Origin: Enterobacteriaceae bacterium B14
Lineage (GTDB): Bacteria; Pseudomonadota; Gammaproteobacteria; Enterobacterales; Enterobacteriaceae
Reading direction: 5' to 3'
Assembly (NCBI GenBank): GCA_000307305.1
Contig: DF158887.1
Location: 1 to 64,000 of the forward strand
Length of the DNA stretch: 64,000 nucleotides
Shown: positions 52,824-61,398 of the stretch, piece after piece
How positions within the stretch are numbered: the stretch's first letter is position 1
How the letters are laid out: each line of letters starts with the position of its first letter
Notes under the pieces: model-generated
Databases searched by the model: none
What the model saw: the letters and a program-made list of their open reading frames with translations, nothing else
Told to the model about the DNA's origin: nothing
Position numbers and translations under genes: made by a program

Positions 52824-53835
52824 AAGCTTGCTCCCGAACAGCACGGAATTTCATAAACGCACTGCTGTAGCGAGAAAAATCGAGCTTATTCGTTTGGTCT
52901 AACTGCTTTCTCAGCGCAGCATCAATGCTATCTATACCATTAAGAGCACCACAAATTGCCGTCGCCATAGCGCCGATTGTATCTGTATCTCCACCGAGAT
53001 TGGCACATAAAATCGCACAGCGATTTGGGTCTGTCTGTGCCAACTCCACCATTGCAATTGCCGCAGGAACAGACTCTATGGTGCTGGTACCACAGCCAAT
53101 CACATCGTAAATATCATCCATACACTGTTCTACGCCGCGACTGCAGCGCACGAGACTAAGCGCCATCTCGATACGTGCCGCCATAGAGGCACTAAACGTC
53201 GTCGTTTTTTTCTCTTGAGCCGCCTTTGCAACAGCTGGGAGTTGATCGCAAATACTCGCCCAACTTACCCCATCAACCGCTTTAGAGACGGCCCAAGCTA
53301 TTACTACCGCGCCTGAGATTGCCACATCCGATTTATGCGTTGGGCTAGAAGCAACCTCAACATCGCGAATAAAATCATCCAGTGAACCGGTAGGCACCAA
53401 ACATCCAAGCGGCGCTACACGCATAGCAGCACCGTTAGTCACACCATTGTTCTCTAAATCAGCAAGTTGAGTACCGGCTTTAATTGCATTTAGTGCAATC
53501 TTCGATGTTGGCCCGAGCACATTTTTATTAAATGCATCAAAACCCTCAGCCCAATTTAAAATATTACGGCCAATCATCTCTGGATTAAGCTTGCCTTCAC
53601 ACTCCATGATGGCATCAGCCAGCGCCAGCGCCATTGAGGTATCATCAGTAAACTCAGCAGCATTAAAGTAGCAGGCAGCGTTGTTCTCTTTCGGGCCAGA
53701 TAAAAAACGGTCAATCCAGCCAAAATGTGCTTTCACGCGAGAACGGGGCCACAGCTCCGAAGGCATCCCCATCGCATCGCCTAAAGCCTGGCCATAAAAA
53801 GCACCCAACATTCTCTTCTCTTTATTTACTGACAT
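52813..53835 (-). CDS. yegU: ADP-ribosylglycohydrolase family protein YegU
   Basis: 340 residues. Dinuclear Mg site motifs of the ARH/DraG family: FTDDTSMA near 61-68 and GGDTDTIGAMATAICG near 279-294. It aligns well to E. coli YegU (MPSELWPRSRVKAHFGWIDR). The family removes ADP-ribose or related groups from proteins and small molecules; the YegU substrate is unknown. It lies between a transporter and a kinase, suggesting it cleaves an imported ribosyl compound. Confidence 0.92.
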   Translation of the reverse strand: MSVNKEKRMLGAFYGQALGDAMGMPSELWPRSRVKAHFGWIDRFLSGPKENNAACYFNAAEFTDDTSMALALADAIMECEGKLNPEMIGRNILNWAEGFDAFNKNVLGPTSKIALNAIKAGTQLADLENNGVTNGAAMRVAPLGCLVPTGSLDDFIRDVEVASSPTHKSDVAISGAVVIAWAVSKAVDGVSWASICDQLPAVAKAAQEKKTTTFSASMAARIEMALSLVRCSRGVEQCMDDIYDVIGCGTSTIESVPAAIAMVELAQTDPNRCAILCANLGGDTDTIGAMATAICGALNGIDSIDAALRKQLDQTNKLDFSRYSSAFMKFRAVREQAYGS

Positions 53836-53948
53836 ACAAACCTCTCATGACTGACTGCGGCAATTTTGCCTAAACCTAAAACTGCCGCAGATAAAAATAA
53901 ACATCGCTCACATACACATCAATGACGTATCAATAGACACATTGGCAT

Positions 53949-55247
53949 CTATGACACTGAAGCCTCTTTATTACCGCTCTCCGCTTCATTCTCTCCATGC
54001 ACTTTTCCAAGATTAATCGGCTTAATCTCAGTGTTAGACTCTTTGAAGAAGATAAAGAAAATCACGGTGATAACGGCGATCATGATGGCCCCAAAACCCC
54101 ACATGCCCGCCCAGTTAAACGTTAGGCCGTTTTGCGGTGGTGTATAGGCAAACATGCGCTCCATCAGATACCCGCCAAGGCTGTAACCTAACAAGCTACC
54201 AATCCCCTGACAGCCCAACGTAATCAAGCCTTGGGCCGCCGTGCGCATGTGCACAGGGGCTTTTTTATCTACATAGATGTATGCAGTCACAAAGTAGAAG
54301 TCGTAGCTCACACCATGCAGCAAGATACCCGCGAAGAGTAAGCCGTAGGTGAAGATATGGTCGGCATCGCCGTAAACGAAGAAACCGTAGCGAATAGCCG
54401 CTGTTACCAAACCCAGCATCAACACTTTCTTAATACCAAATCGCTTGGTAAAGAAAGGTAGTGCGAGCATAAAGAAGATTTCAGAGAACTGCCCCAGCGT
54501 CATCCAACCCGTGGCATTGCTCATTCCCACTTCGGTTAAATAACCGTTGGCAAAAATGTAGTAGAAAGCCAAAGGCATACTGAAGATAAAAGAGCAGATA
54601 AAGAAAGCTAAGAAATTGCGATCTTTTAACAACACTGCCGCATCTAGCCCCAGCATCACTTTCGCACTCATTTTCCCTTTGCTCTTCGGTGGCGTATTCG
54701 GTAGGAACAGCGCGAAAGTAGCTAGAAAGAGAGAGCCACCCGCAGCAATCAATAGCGGAATGTTCGTCGCAGAGATATCACCAAACCCCATCATCGGAGG
54801 TAAGAAACCGCACGCAATACCCGATGCAATCCAGCCGATCGTTCCTAATACACGGATGCGGGGAAAATCACGCTCTGTATCCTCAACGTTAGAGAAAGAG
54901 ATACTGTTGGTCAGCGCAATCGTCGGCATATACGTCAGTGTATAAGCTAACAGTAGCGGAAAGAAAAAACGGAACTCAGTCTGTTGAGCAGCAAAAAACA
55001 TCAGCACGGCACCAACAAGCATCAGCACAGCCAAGACTTTTTGTGCAGCAAAAAAACGGTCTGTCAGCGACCCAACCAGAATCGGTGACAAAATAGCAGC
55101 AATAGCGGTACAAGCATAAGACCAGCCAATCTCACTGGCAGTGAAACCGTTACTATGCAACCAAGGCCAAAGTGGTACAAACCAAGCCCCCCAAATAAAC
55201 CACTCAATAAACATCATGAATGACAGTTTTGAATTGACGCGACTCAT
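53949..55247 (-). CDS. yegT: MFS nucleoside:H+ symporter family transporter YegT
   Basis: 432 residues with about 12 membrane helices, NHS family (NupG/XapB relatives). Characteristic opening LSFMMFIEWFIWGAWFVPLWPWL and the loop GVSYDFYFVTAYIYVDKKAP. It likely imports a nucleoside-like compound processed by YegU and YegV. It is the first gene of yegTUV and has three AATACC repeats 40-77 bp upstream. Confidence 0.92.
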   Translation of the reverse strand: MSRVNSKLSFMMFIEWFIWGAWFVPLWPWLHSNGFTASEIGWSYACTAIAAILSPILVGSLTDRFFAAQKVLAVLMLVGAVLMFFAAQQTEFRFFFPLLLAYTLTYMPTIALTNSISFSNVEDTERDFPRIRVLGTIGWIASGIACGFLPPMMGFGDISATNIPLLIAAGGSLFLATFALFLPNTPPKSKGKMSAKVMLGLDAAVLLKDRNFLAFFICSFIFSMPLAFYYIFANGYLTEVGMSNATGWMTLGQFSEIFFMLALPFFTKRFGIKKVLMLGLVTAAIRYGFFVYGDADHIFTYGLLFAGILLHGVSYDFYFVTAYIYVDKKAPVHMRTAAQGLITLGCQGIGSLLGYSLGGYLMERMFAYTPPQNGLTFNWAGMWGFGAIMIAVITVIFFIFFKESNTEIKPINLGKVHGENEAESGNKEASVS

Positions 55248-55286
55248 AAAATGTCCTTTTTCGTTTTAGTTAAAGTACCCATCTAC

Positions 55287-55324
55287 AATACCACCAAATA
55301 ATACCTTTGAAATACCTTTAAGGT
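55287..55324 (-). promoter_or_regulatory. repeats upstream of yegT, candidate YegW operator
   Basis: AATACC occurs three times (55287-55292, 55300-55305, 55311-55316; spacing 13 and 11 bp), i.e. GGTATT on the yegT strand. The third copy runs into an ACCTTTAAGGT palindrome (55314-55324). GntR/UTRA regulators often bind GGTNTANACC-like repeats. Confidence 0.45.
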
Positions 55325-55486
55325 GTTTTCTTGAGCTGGTTAACAATTCCGATGAAAAGATAAATAATTTCAGCACTCACAATATTAAGAGTGCCGTCGC
55401 TACTTTTTCCTCTCTCAGAGCAGAATAGGTGATATACAGTGTATAAAATAATGTAATTTTCTGATGATAATTAGGAGTGACAACAC

Positions 55487-56884
55487 GTGATAGGTAAATG
55501 GTTATCGTCAATGTTTCATCGCATTCTTAATCAAACAATAGAAACGCAGTCTGCCCAACCCAATATTGATATTCATCCTTTCTATGGCGCCACCGTAAAA
55601 ATTCATGGAAATAACGCGATTGTAAGCACGCATCAAGGCAAAGAGATTCAAACCTTTTCACGGCCTGATATAGAGCAGATAAATATCCATTTATTTGGTT
55701 ATATAAATGCACTCCCTAACGTTCAAATTGAACTTTGCTCTACCGGAAAATCGCCATTATGGGTGCCTATTGTCGCTAAAAATTATCATGCATTTGATAT
55801 CTGGTTAGTCGATACACCTGGTTTTGACCCCTCTCAGTACCGTGACATTCTGCAAAACTTAGAGCAGGTAAATGAAGGAGAGGCCAAAAGCTTGGTATTG
55901 TGGATAAAAAAACCTGTCGCCGATTGCCATTTCGAAGAATATCAAACAGATGCATTTGATTTCATTGAGCAAGGTCTATGGTTGGATAATCTCAATGCAC
56001 TGCTTCCCTTTTCTTGCTATGCCGACCTGATAAAACTGCCCTTTATTCATAGTGAATCGACCGTAACCCCGAACCCAGACTATCGCCAAATGAGCTATTG
56101 GGTCGATGATGTTGTCATTCTCAATGGCCTTCGTATCAACAAAGTTTTCTTTGAAGGCAGAGGATATTTAAAAAAAGAGCCTGAGCCGACTCATTTTCCC
56201 ATTACGACGTTCTATGTAACGTGCACACTCGGTCTTGAAGGCGAAGAAAACGGGCTCGCTATTGAACGACATCTCTGTCGCTTTCTTGGGGAACCTTACT
56301 ATCGTGACCATCGTGCGTCATGCTGGGTATCCGAGTGGAAAAAAGGTCGCACTAGTCTAAAAATTTCACTTTACCAAGACGCAACCAGCCATCAGTACCG
56401 ACATCAGGTACATATCTCAATTGAGCATGACACTGATCTCACACCTTATCGGCAAAATGACTACATTGACCAGATGAACCTTGAACAAGCTATCGACTAT
56501 AAAGTCTTACCCGGAGAATTACGGCTCGATACCTTCTATACCCGCAATACAGACTCTCTCGCTGCACCAACCTGCCTAACGGCAAAGCTTGATACACAGA
56601 GTTGGGCCATCTGGTTAGATAGAGAAAAAGAATGTGTGGGTATAACAAATCAGCAAGATGCAATACTTGTCGACAGTTCAGAACTCGCTCAAATTCAGAT
56701 CCAGCGCCGCTACTTTAGAGATAATTTTATCGAATCCGCTATCATTCTGTTTGATAGATCAGAGCGTGGCATAAATCAGGTAAGTTTAAGCGATGACATC
56801 GGGCTGAACAGCGAGATACCGGATGCATTAAGCCAGTTATTGCAGATCCCAGTGAGTGTTGTAGAAGATAGGCAGTATACGTAG
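55487..56884 (+). CDS. uncharacterised 465-residue protein
   Basis: I do not recognise the family. The protein has no signal peptide or membrane helix that I can see and is rich in aromatic and acidic residues, so it is probably cytoplasmic. An N-terminal basic segment (to about 25) precedes a mixed region; segments such as ILNGLRINKVFFEGRGYLKK (near 210) and CWVSEWKKGRTSLKISLYQD (near 280) look like beta-rich folds. Start is a GTG with AGGAG 9 bp upstream. It is divergent from yegT and ends 31 bp before the 4.5S RNA 3' end. Nothing in the context assigns a job. Confidence 0.75.
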   Translation: MIGKWLSSMFHRILNQTIETQSAQPNIDIHPFYGATVKIHGNNAIVSTHQGKEIQTFSRPDIEQINIHLFGYINALPNVQIELCSTGKSPLWVPIVAKNYHAFDIWLVDTPGFDPSQYRDILQNLEQVNEGEAKSLVLWIKKPVADCHFEEYQTDAFDFIEQGLWLDNLNALLPFSCYADLIKLPFIHSESTVTPNPDYRQMSYWVDDVVILNGLRINKVFFEGRGYLKKEPEPTHFPITTFYVTCTLGLEGEENGLAIERHLCRFLGEPYYRDHRASCWVSEWKKGRTSLKISLYQDATSHQYRHQVHISIEHDTDLTPYRQNDYIDQMNLEQAIDYKVLPGELRLDTFYTRNTDSLAAPTCLTAKLDTQSWAIWLDREKECVGITNQQDAILVDSSELAQIQIQRRYFRDNFIESAIILFDRSERGINQVSLSDDIGLNSEIPDALSQLLQIPVSVVEDRQYT

Positions 56885-56915
56885 AGAACGGAAATAATTA
56901 CGGAGTACTAAAATT

Positions 56916-57028
56916 GGTGGAGGCCCTGCCAGCTACATCCCGGCACACACGTCGCCTGTTACGGCTGCTTCCTTCCGGACCTGACCGAGTTCACAAGTTA
57001 GCGTTGCGGGAGAACCAACAGAGCCTCC
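56916..57028 (-). ncRNA. ffs: 4.5S RNA (signal recognition particle RNA)
   Basis: About 113 nt on the minus strand. The conserved SRP core GTCAGGTCCGGAAGGAAGCA is present, with complementary ends GGAGGCTC / GGGCCTCC. It pairs with Ffh (14331-15692). It is followed by a short T-rich stretch. ffs next to atl/ybaZ and ybaY is the E. coli order. Confidence 0.97.
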
Positions 57029-57218
57029 ATTGATAGCCCTCTTTCGAGAGGCAGGCATTATGTGTGATGGGAAACGGAATTGCAAGGCAGGCATCGTCGA
57101 GCGCCGTTTTATTGTGCATTATTGAGCAAGTAAAACACGGGAAAAATAGCAGATAGAGGGCAAGGCTAACCCGTGATTCTATGTCAGAATACCGCATCAA
57201 TATTCTTCTTGAGGGCTG

Positions 57219-57536
57219 ATGATGGCATCCATCACCGAAATTTTAGCGCCGCAGGTTTACCCTATTCTTGCCTCGATCCCTGAAGGGTACGTAACCACTT
57301 ATGGTGACGTCGCTAGAATGGCTGGTTCTCCCCGTTCATCCCGTCACGTTGGCGTTATCCTTCGTAATTTGCCCAAAGATGGATCTCTGCCTTGGCATCG
57401 AGTGGTTAATCATCAAGGTGGGATATCGCTAACAGGGCCAGACTATTTTCGGCAACAAAAATTGCTGCTCGCGGAAGGTATTCTTTTTAATGCTCAAGGA
57501 CGAGTGAATTTAAAACAGTATCGATGGCAACCTTAG
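57219..57536 (+). CDS. atl: Alkyltransferase-like protein Atl (YbaZ)
   Basis: 105 residues, the C-terminal domain of O6-alkylguanine transferases. The usual PCHR active site reads PWHR (58-61), with Trp59 for Cys, defining the ATL family, which binds alkylated guanine and passes it to nucleotide excision repair. The HTH region with SSRHVGVILRNLP is intact. A second ATG one codon later is an alternative start. Confidence 0.95.
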   Translation: MMASITEILAPQVYPILASIPEGYVTTYGDVARMAGSPRSSRHVGVILRNLPKDGSLPWHRVVNHQGGISLTGPDYFRQQKLLLAEGILFNAQGRVNLKQYRWQP

Positions 57537-57545
57537 CCTTACAGT

Positions 57546-57570
57546 TTACCGCCCGCTTAACGGGCGGTAA
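57546..57570. terminator. bidirectional terminator between atl and ybaY
   Basis: A perfect 10-bp GC-rich stem (57546-57555 with 57561-57570), loop CTTAA, between convergent genes. T-runs are weak. Confidence 0.7.
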
Positions 57571-57579
57571 CACAGCTTT

Positions 57580-58017
57580 TTATTTCACCTGAACCAGATT
57601 CACATTCGCTTGATTACCTCTATTGTTTGTAATCACTTCGTGTGCGGTATCGCTGATAAATAGCAGTTTGCCGTTCAGTTCAATGCGAGCACTCACGTTG
57701 ATACGCGCCATACCTTTCACATCTTCTGCACGATAAGGTAGGACGAAATCAAAAGGTACCTGTTTACCCGCGGTCACAAACGAAACTTTAGAGATCTCAA
57801 CAGATGGAGCATCTGCACGAGAAACATCTTCTAGTTTAATCGTCACCACCGCCTCAGCTGGCAGAGCAATTCTTTGACGATAGAAGACACTGCCCGTTAC
57901 TTGTAACTCTTCTGCCTGCACTGTTTTATCTCCTTTTACACTGGATTGGTCTGCAGGCGTACACCCCACCATTGCTACTGCCAAAGCTACGCCACTCAAC
58001 ATTTTCCAAAGTTTCAT
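57580..58017 (-). CDS. ybaY: YbaY-family lipoprotein
   Basis: 145 residues. Lipoprotein signal MKLWKMLSGVALAVAMVGC with lipidated Cys19, then a beta-sandwich YbaY domain (VTGSVFYRQRIALPAEAVVTIK...). E. coli YbaY is longer, with a Pro/Thr-rich tail absent here. Role in the envelope unknown. The start is fixed by GAGGAA upstream; the longer upstream reading frame lies in the tesB-ybaY gap. Divergent from tesB. Confidence 0.9.
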   Translation of the reverse strand: MKLWKMLSGVALAVAMVGCTPADQSSVKGDKTVQAEELQVTGSVFYRQRIALPAEAVVTIKLEDVSRADAPSVEISKVSFVTAGKQVPFDFVLPYRAEDVKGMARINVSARIELNGKLLFISDTAHEVITNNRGNQANVNLVQVK

Positions 58018-58242
58018 TATTAATTCCTCACTACAGTTATTTTGAACAACTAAAAAGTTTGCGAAGGGCACAAAGCGATGCACTTTACGCACAGTGCTAT
58101 GGTTATCATAGATATGACTGTACCAAAATGTGCTATACAGCAGGCACACCGCTTTAAGCCAAGTGCAACCGGTATAGCCCATATTGACGAGCCACCTAAC
58201 TTTTTGCACACTGCCGCAATGCTTAACGAGGCGAAATATATC

Positions 58243-59118
58243 ATGAGTAACGCACTACAAGGCCTGCTAAACCTATTAGAACTGGAAAAAATAGAAGAAG
58301 GTATCTTCCGTGGTCAAAGCCAAGACTTGGGATTACGTCAGGTATTTGGCGGGCAAGTTGTGGGGCAAGCGCTATATGCGGCGAAACAGAGCGTTCCAGA
58401 AGATCGCTATGTCCACTCATTCCATAGCTACTTTCTCCGCCCAGGTGATAGCCTAAAACCTATCATTTATGATGTCGAAACACTCCGCGATGGCCACAGT
58501 TTTAGCGCCCGCCGCGTTAGTGCCATCCAGAATGGCAAACCTATTTTCTATATGACAGCGTCATTTCAGGGAGGAGAACCTGGTTTTGAGCACCAAAACC
58601 TGATGCCAGACGTCATGCCGCCCGATGAGTTAAAATCAGAAACCGATATCGCACGCCGAATGGCAAAATTTTTACCAGAAAAACTGCGGGACAAATTCAC
58701 ACAAGACATGCCAATAGAGATGCGCCCCGTTAAATTTCATAACCCACTAAAAGGTGAAATTGCTGAACCCGAGCGTTATGTTTGGTTCCGTGCCAACGGT
58801 GCTGTACCCGACGATCTGCGTATTCATCAATACCTTCTAGGCTACGCATCAGATCTCAACTTTTTGCCAACGGCTTTACAGCCACATGGCAAAGGTTTTC
58901 TTGAGCCGGGAATGCAAGTCGCCACTATTGATCACTCAATGTGGTTCCATCGTCCTTTCCGTATGGATCAATGGTTACTGTATGCAGTAGAAAGCACGTC
59001 GGCATCCAACTCTCGTGGCTTCGTTCGCGGGCAATTTTATGCACAAGATGGCTCTTTGGTTGCTTCAACCGTGCAGGAAGGCGTCATTCGCCAGCGCGAT
59101 CTCCCACCAACAGTATAG
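58243..59118 (+). CDS. tesB: Acyl-CoA thioesterase II (TesB)
   Basis: 291 residues, double hot-dog fold. It hydrolyses medium and long acyl-CoAs. Recognisable: [19 protein letters not shown] (26-44), [27 protein letters not shown] and [13 protein letters not shown] (catalytic Asp in this motif), [12 protein letters not shown]. The start [20 protein letters not shown] aligns with E. coli TesB; a longer in-frame start (58078) is rejected. Confidence 0.97.
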   Translation: MSNALQGLLNLLELEKIEEGIFRGQSQDLGLRQVFGGQVVGQALYAAKQSVPEDRYVHSFHSYFLRPGDSLKPIIYDVETLRDGHSFSARRVSAIQNGKPIFYMTASFQGGEPGFEHQNLMPDVMPPDELKSETDIARRMAKFLPEKLRDKFTQDMPIEMRPVKFHNPLKGEIAEPERYVWFRANGAVPDDLRIHQYLLGYASDLNFLPTALQPHGKGFLEPGMQVATIDHSMWFHRPFRMDQWLLYAVESTSASNSRGFVRGQFYAQDGSLVASTVQEGVIRQRDLPPTV

Positions 59119-59141
59119 AAAGAACGAATTACACAAAAATA

Positions 59142-59168
59142 AAGGGAGCACATAGTCTGTGCTCCCTT
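59142..59168. terminator. terminator between convergent tesB and amtB
   Basis: A perfect 10-bp stem (59142-59151 with 59159-59168), 7-nt loop, followed by CTTTATC on the plus strand. Confidence 0.85.
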
Positions 59169-59192
59169 CTTTATCTTTATCAAAATATCAAA

Positions 59193-60479
59193 CTAGTGGT
59201 TATAGGCATTTTCGCCATGACTGTTCACGTCCAAGCCTTCACGCTCCTGCTCTTCAGGAATACGTAAACCAACACAAAGAGCAGCCACCTTGAAAGCGAT
59301 AAAGGCAACAATACCGGACCATGCTAGTGCAATAACGACACTCAGCGCCTGAATCCCAACCTGATGTCCCATAGTCACGCCTTCTGCATAACCCGTTCCA
59401 CCCAAAGAGGTAGCAGTGAATACCCCTGTTGCGATACACCCAATAATCCCGCATACGCCATGAATACCGAATACATCGCAGGTATCATCAACGCGTAGCC
59501 ATTTCTTTAACGTAACGACACCCCATAACCCTGCAACGCCGCCAATCAAACCGATGATTAATGCACCACCTACGCCGACAGTACCTGCCGCTGGTGTGAT
59601 AGCAACTAGCCCAGAGATACAGCCAGAACACGCACCGAGTAGTGAGGGCTTACCTCTCAATGCCCACTCAGCCAGAATCCATGAAAGAATTGCCCCTGCT
59701 GTTGCTGCCACCGTGTTGATAAAGGCCAGCGCAGCGATACCATCAGCGGCGCCTGCCGAGCCTGCGTTAAAGCCAAACCAACCGATATAGAGAATCGCAG
59801 TCCCTGTAAACACCATCGGTAGGTTATGAGGTTTAAATGCCTCTTTACCAAAGCCGGAGCGTTTCCCTAGAAGGTAAGCACCAACTAACCCTGCCATTGC
59901 TGCGTTAATGTGTACTACCGTGCCACCAGCAAAATCTAGGGCTCCATCTTCAGCCAGAAAACCGCCACCCCAAACCATATGTGTCATCGGAACATAAGAG
60001 AACGTAAACCAAATTACGGAGAAAATAAGCACTGCTGAAAAACGCACTCGCTCAGCAAAAGAGCCCACAATCAGCGCAACAGTAATACAAGCAAAAGAGG
60101 CCTGAAATGCGACGTGGACAAATTGAGAAAACGTCCCCGTAACAGAATCGACGCCAATACCTTTCAGCATCGCGGTATCTAAATTACCAAAAATAGCGTT
60201 TCCTTCACCAAATGCTAGGCTATAACCGTAGACCACCCACAACACACAAATCAGTGCAAACGTCACCATCACCTGAGTTAACAGAGACAACACGTTCTTT
60301 CCTCGTAATAACCCCCCATAAAAGAGAGCCACACCAGGAAGCGTCATAAACAACACTAACGCAGTGCAAATCATCATAAAAGCGTTATCGGCCTTATCCA
60401 GAACCGGATCGGCAGCAAACACGGCAGAAGAGAACCCTAATGGCAGTCCAGCAAGTAACAGCAGAAGTACTTTTTTCAT
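59193..60479 (-). CDS. amtB: Ammonium transporter AmtB
   Basis: 428 residues: a signal peptide (ending AVFA-ADP) and 11 membrane helices. Pore twin His are in GGTVVHINA and FGIHGVCG, and the conserved Asp is in the GFLAEDGALDFAGG region. It conducts ammonium when external N is low. GlnK plugs its cytoplasmic face when N rises. glnK precedes it by 33 bp in a shared sigma-54 operon. Confidence 0.97.
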   Translation of the reverse strand: MKKVLLLLLAGLPLGFSSAVFAADPVLDKADNAFMMICTALVLFMTLPGVALFYGGLLRGKNVLSLLTQVMVTFALICVLWVVYGYSLAFGEGNAIFGNLDTAMLKGIGVDSVTGTFSQFVHVAFQASFACITVALIVGSFAERVRFSAVLIFSVIWFTFSYVPMTHMVWGGGFLAEDGALDFAGGTVVHINAAMAGLVGAYLLGKRSGFGKEAFKPHNLPMVFTGTAILYIGWFGFNAGSAGAADGIAALAFINTVAATAGAILSWILAEWALRGKPSLLGACSGCISGLVAITPAAGTVGVGGALIIGLIGGVAGLWGVVTLKKWLRVDDTCDVFGIHGVCGIIGCIATGVFTATSLGGTGYAEGVTMGHQVGIQALSVVIALAWSGIVAFIAFKVAALCVGLRIPEEQEREGLDVNSHGENAYNH

Positions 60480-60512
60480 CTAGTCTATCCCCATCGAATC
60501 ATCAGACAATGG

Positions 60513-60851
60513 CTAAAGCGCGCTTTCGTCGGTTTCACCGGTACGAATACGGATAACCCGCTGCAACTCGGTGACAAAAATTTTCCCGTCACCAATTTTT
60601 CCCGTATAGGCTGATTTACTAATCACATCAATCACCTCATCGACCTGATCATCAGCAATCGCGATATCTATCTTCACTTTTGGCAAAAAGTTAACGTTAT
60701 ACTCCGCACCGCGATACAACTCCGCATGCCCCTTCTGACGCCCAAACCCCTTCACCTCGGAAACCGTCAACCCCTGAATCCCTATCGACGACAACGCCTC
60801 ACGCACATCTTCAAGCTTAAATGGTTTAATCACCACAGTGACAAGCTTCAT
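60513..60851 (-). CDS. glnK: PII signal transduction protein GlnK
   Basis: 112 residues. It opens MKLVTVVIKPFKLEDVREAL, with T-loop Tyr51 (RGAEYNVNFLPKVK), which is uridylylated by GlnD under N limitation, and ATP/2-oxoglutarate site residues GFGRQKGH and GKIGDGKIFV. It blocks AmtB when deuridylylated. The longer in-frame start upstream is not conserved. Confidence 0.97.
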   Translation of the reverse strand: MKLVTVVIKPFKLEDVREALSSIGIQGLTVSEVKGFGRQKGHAELYRGAEYNVNFLPKVKIDIAIADDQVDEVIDVISKSAYTGKIGDGKIFVTELQRVIRIRTGETDESAL

Positions 60852-60910
60852 ATAACCCCCCGCAAAAAAATGATGAAAGACAAAGCCATAAACCAGCACT
60901 TAAGCTTACA

Positions 60911-60927
60911 AAGCAAAGGTTATGCCA
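60911..60927 (-). promoter_or_regulatory. sigma-54 promoter of glnK-amtB
   Basis: On the minus strand TGGCATAACCTTTGCTT: -24 GG and -12 GC with the required 10-bp gap. It matches TGGCAY-N5-TTGCW and lies 60 bp before glnK, as expected for an NtrC-activated nitrogen operon. Confidence 0.92.
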
Positions 60928-61021
60928 AAATGTTTTTATTGTTAATAATCAGTTAAATGAAAGAAAAAATAGAAGGAAAGGACAAGAAAGAAAAAAGAAA
61001 GGGAACCACAAACAAACTTAA

Positions 61022-61038
61022 CGCACCCAAATAGTGCA
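61022..61038. promoter_or_regulatory. candidate NtrC enhancer site
   Basis: CGCACCCAAATAGTGCA matches 14 of 17 positions of the NtrC consensus TGCACCAAAATGGTGCA and is about 95 bp upstream of the sigma-54 promoter, a usual enhancer distance. Confidence 0.7.
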
Positions 61039-61089
61039 AAAAGACCACAACTTGCTCCATGTTCGAGCAAACACCACCAAAAAACATAA

Positions 61090-61350
61090 GCATGCAATCA
61101 TGCCCACAACCCCCAACGAGCATCAGAAATTGCGCCGAGTCTTCTCCGCAGATAGGGGCAATCGCGCAGGACGCGCGATTTAGGTGGGCATGAGCCATGA
61201 ATGGCGAATCCCGCCGCCCCGCAATCGGAGGAGATGCCGAGGGAAGTTGCGAAGCAACCGCAATTTTGCGACCAGAGAGCACCAAAAGCCCGGATTCTTA
61301 AGGGGCGGCGGCCCCTTAAGTCGGGAGCGAGTGAAAGTGCTATATGAAAA
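61090..61350. repeat. GC-rich hairpin-dense intergenic element
   Basis: About 260 bp, much more GC-rich than its surroundings. Perfect hairpins: 61160-61167 with 61173-61180 (8 bp); 61246-61250 with 61254-61258; 61297-61306 with 61311-61320 (10 bp, AAGGGGC type). Chance reading frames cross it on both strands with an unusual Ala/Arg/Cys-rich composition. The look is that of a dispersed enterobacterial intergenic repeat, but I see only one copy in the window. Confidence 0.6.
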
Positions 61351-61398
61351 CACGGAGACAAACCCGCTACCGAAACCCTACACCTGAGCAAAAAAACA

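Noticed and set aside
58078-58242. 55-codon N-terminal extension of tesB
   Set aside because: The extension overlaps the ybaY control region and is not part of the TesB fold; a good GAGGCG site precedes the internal ATG.
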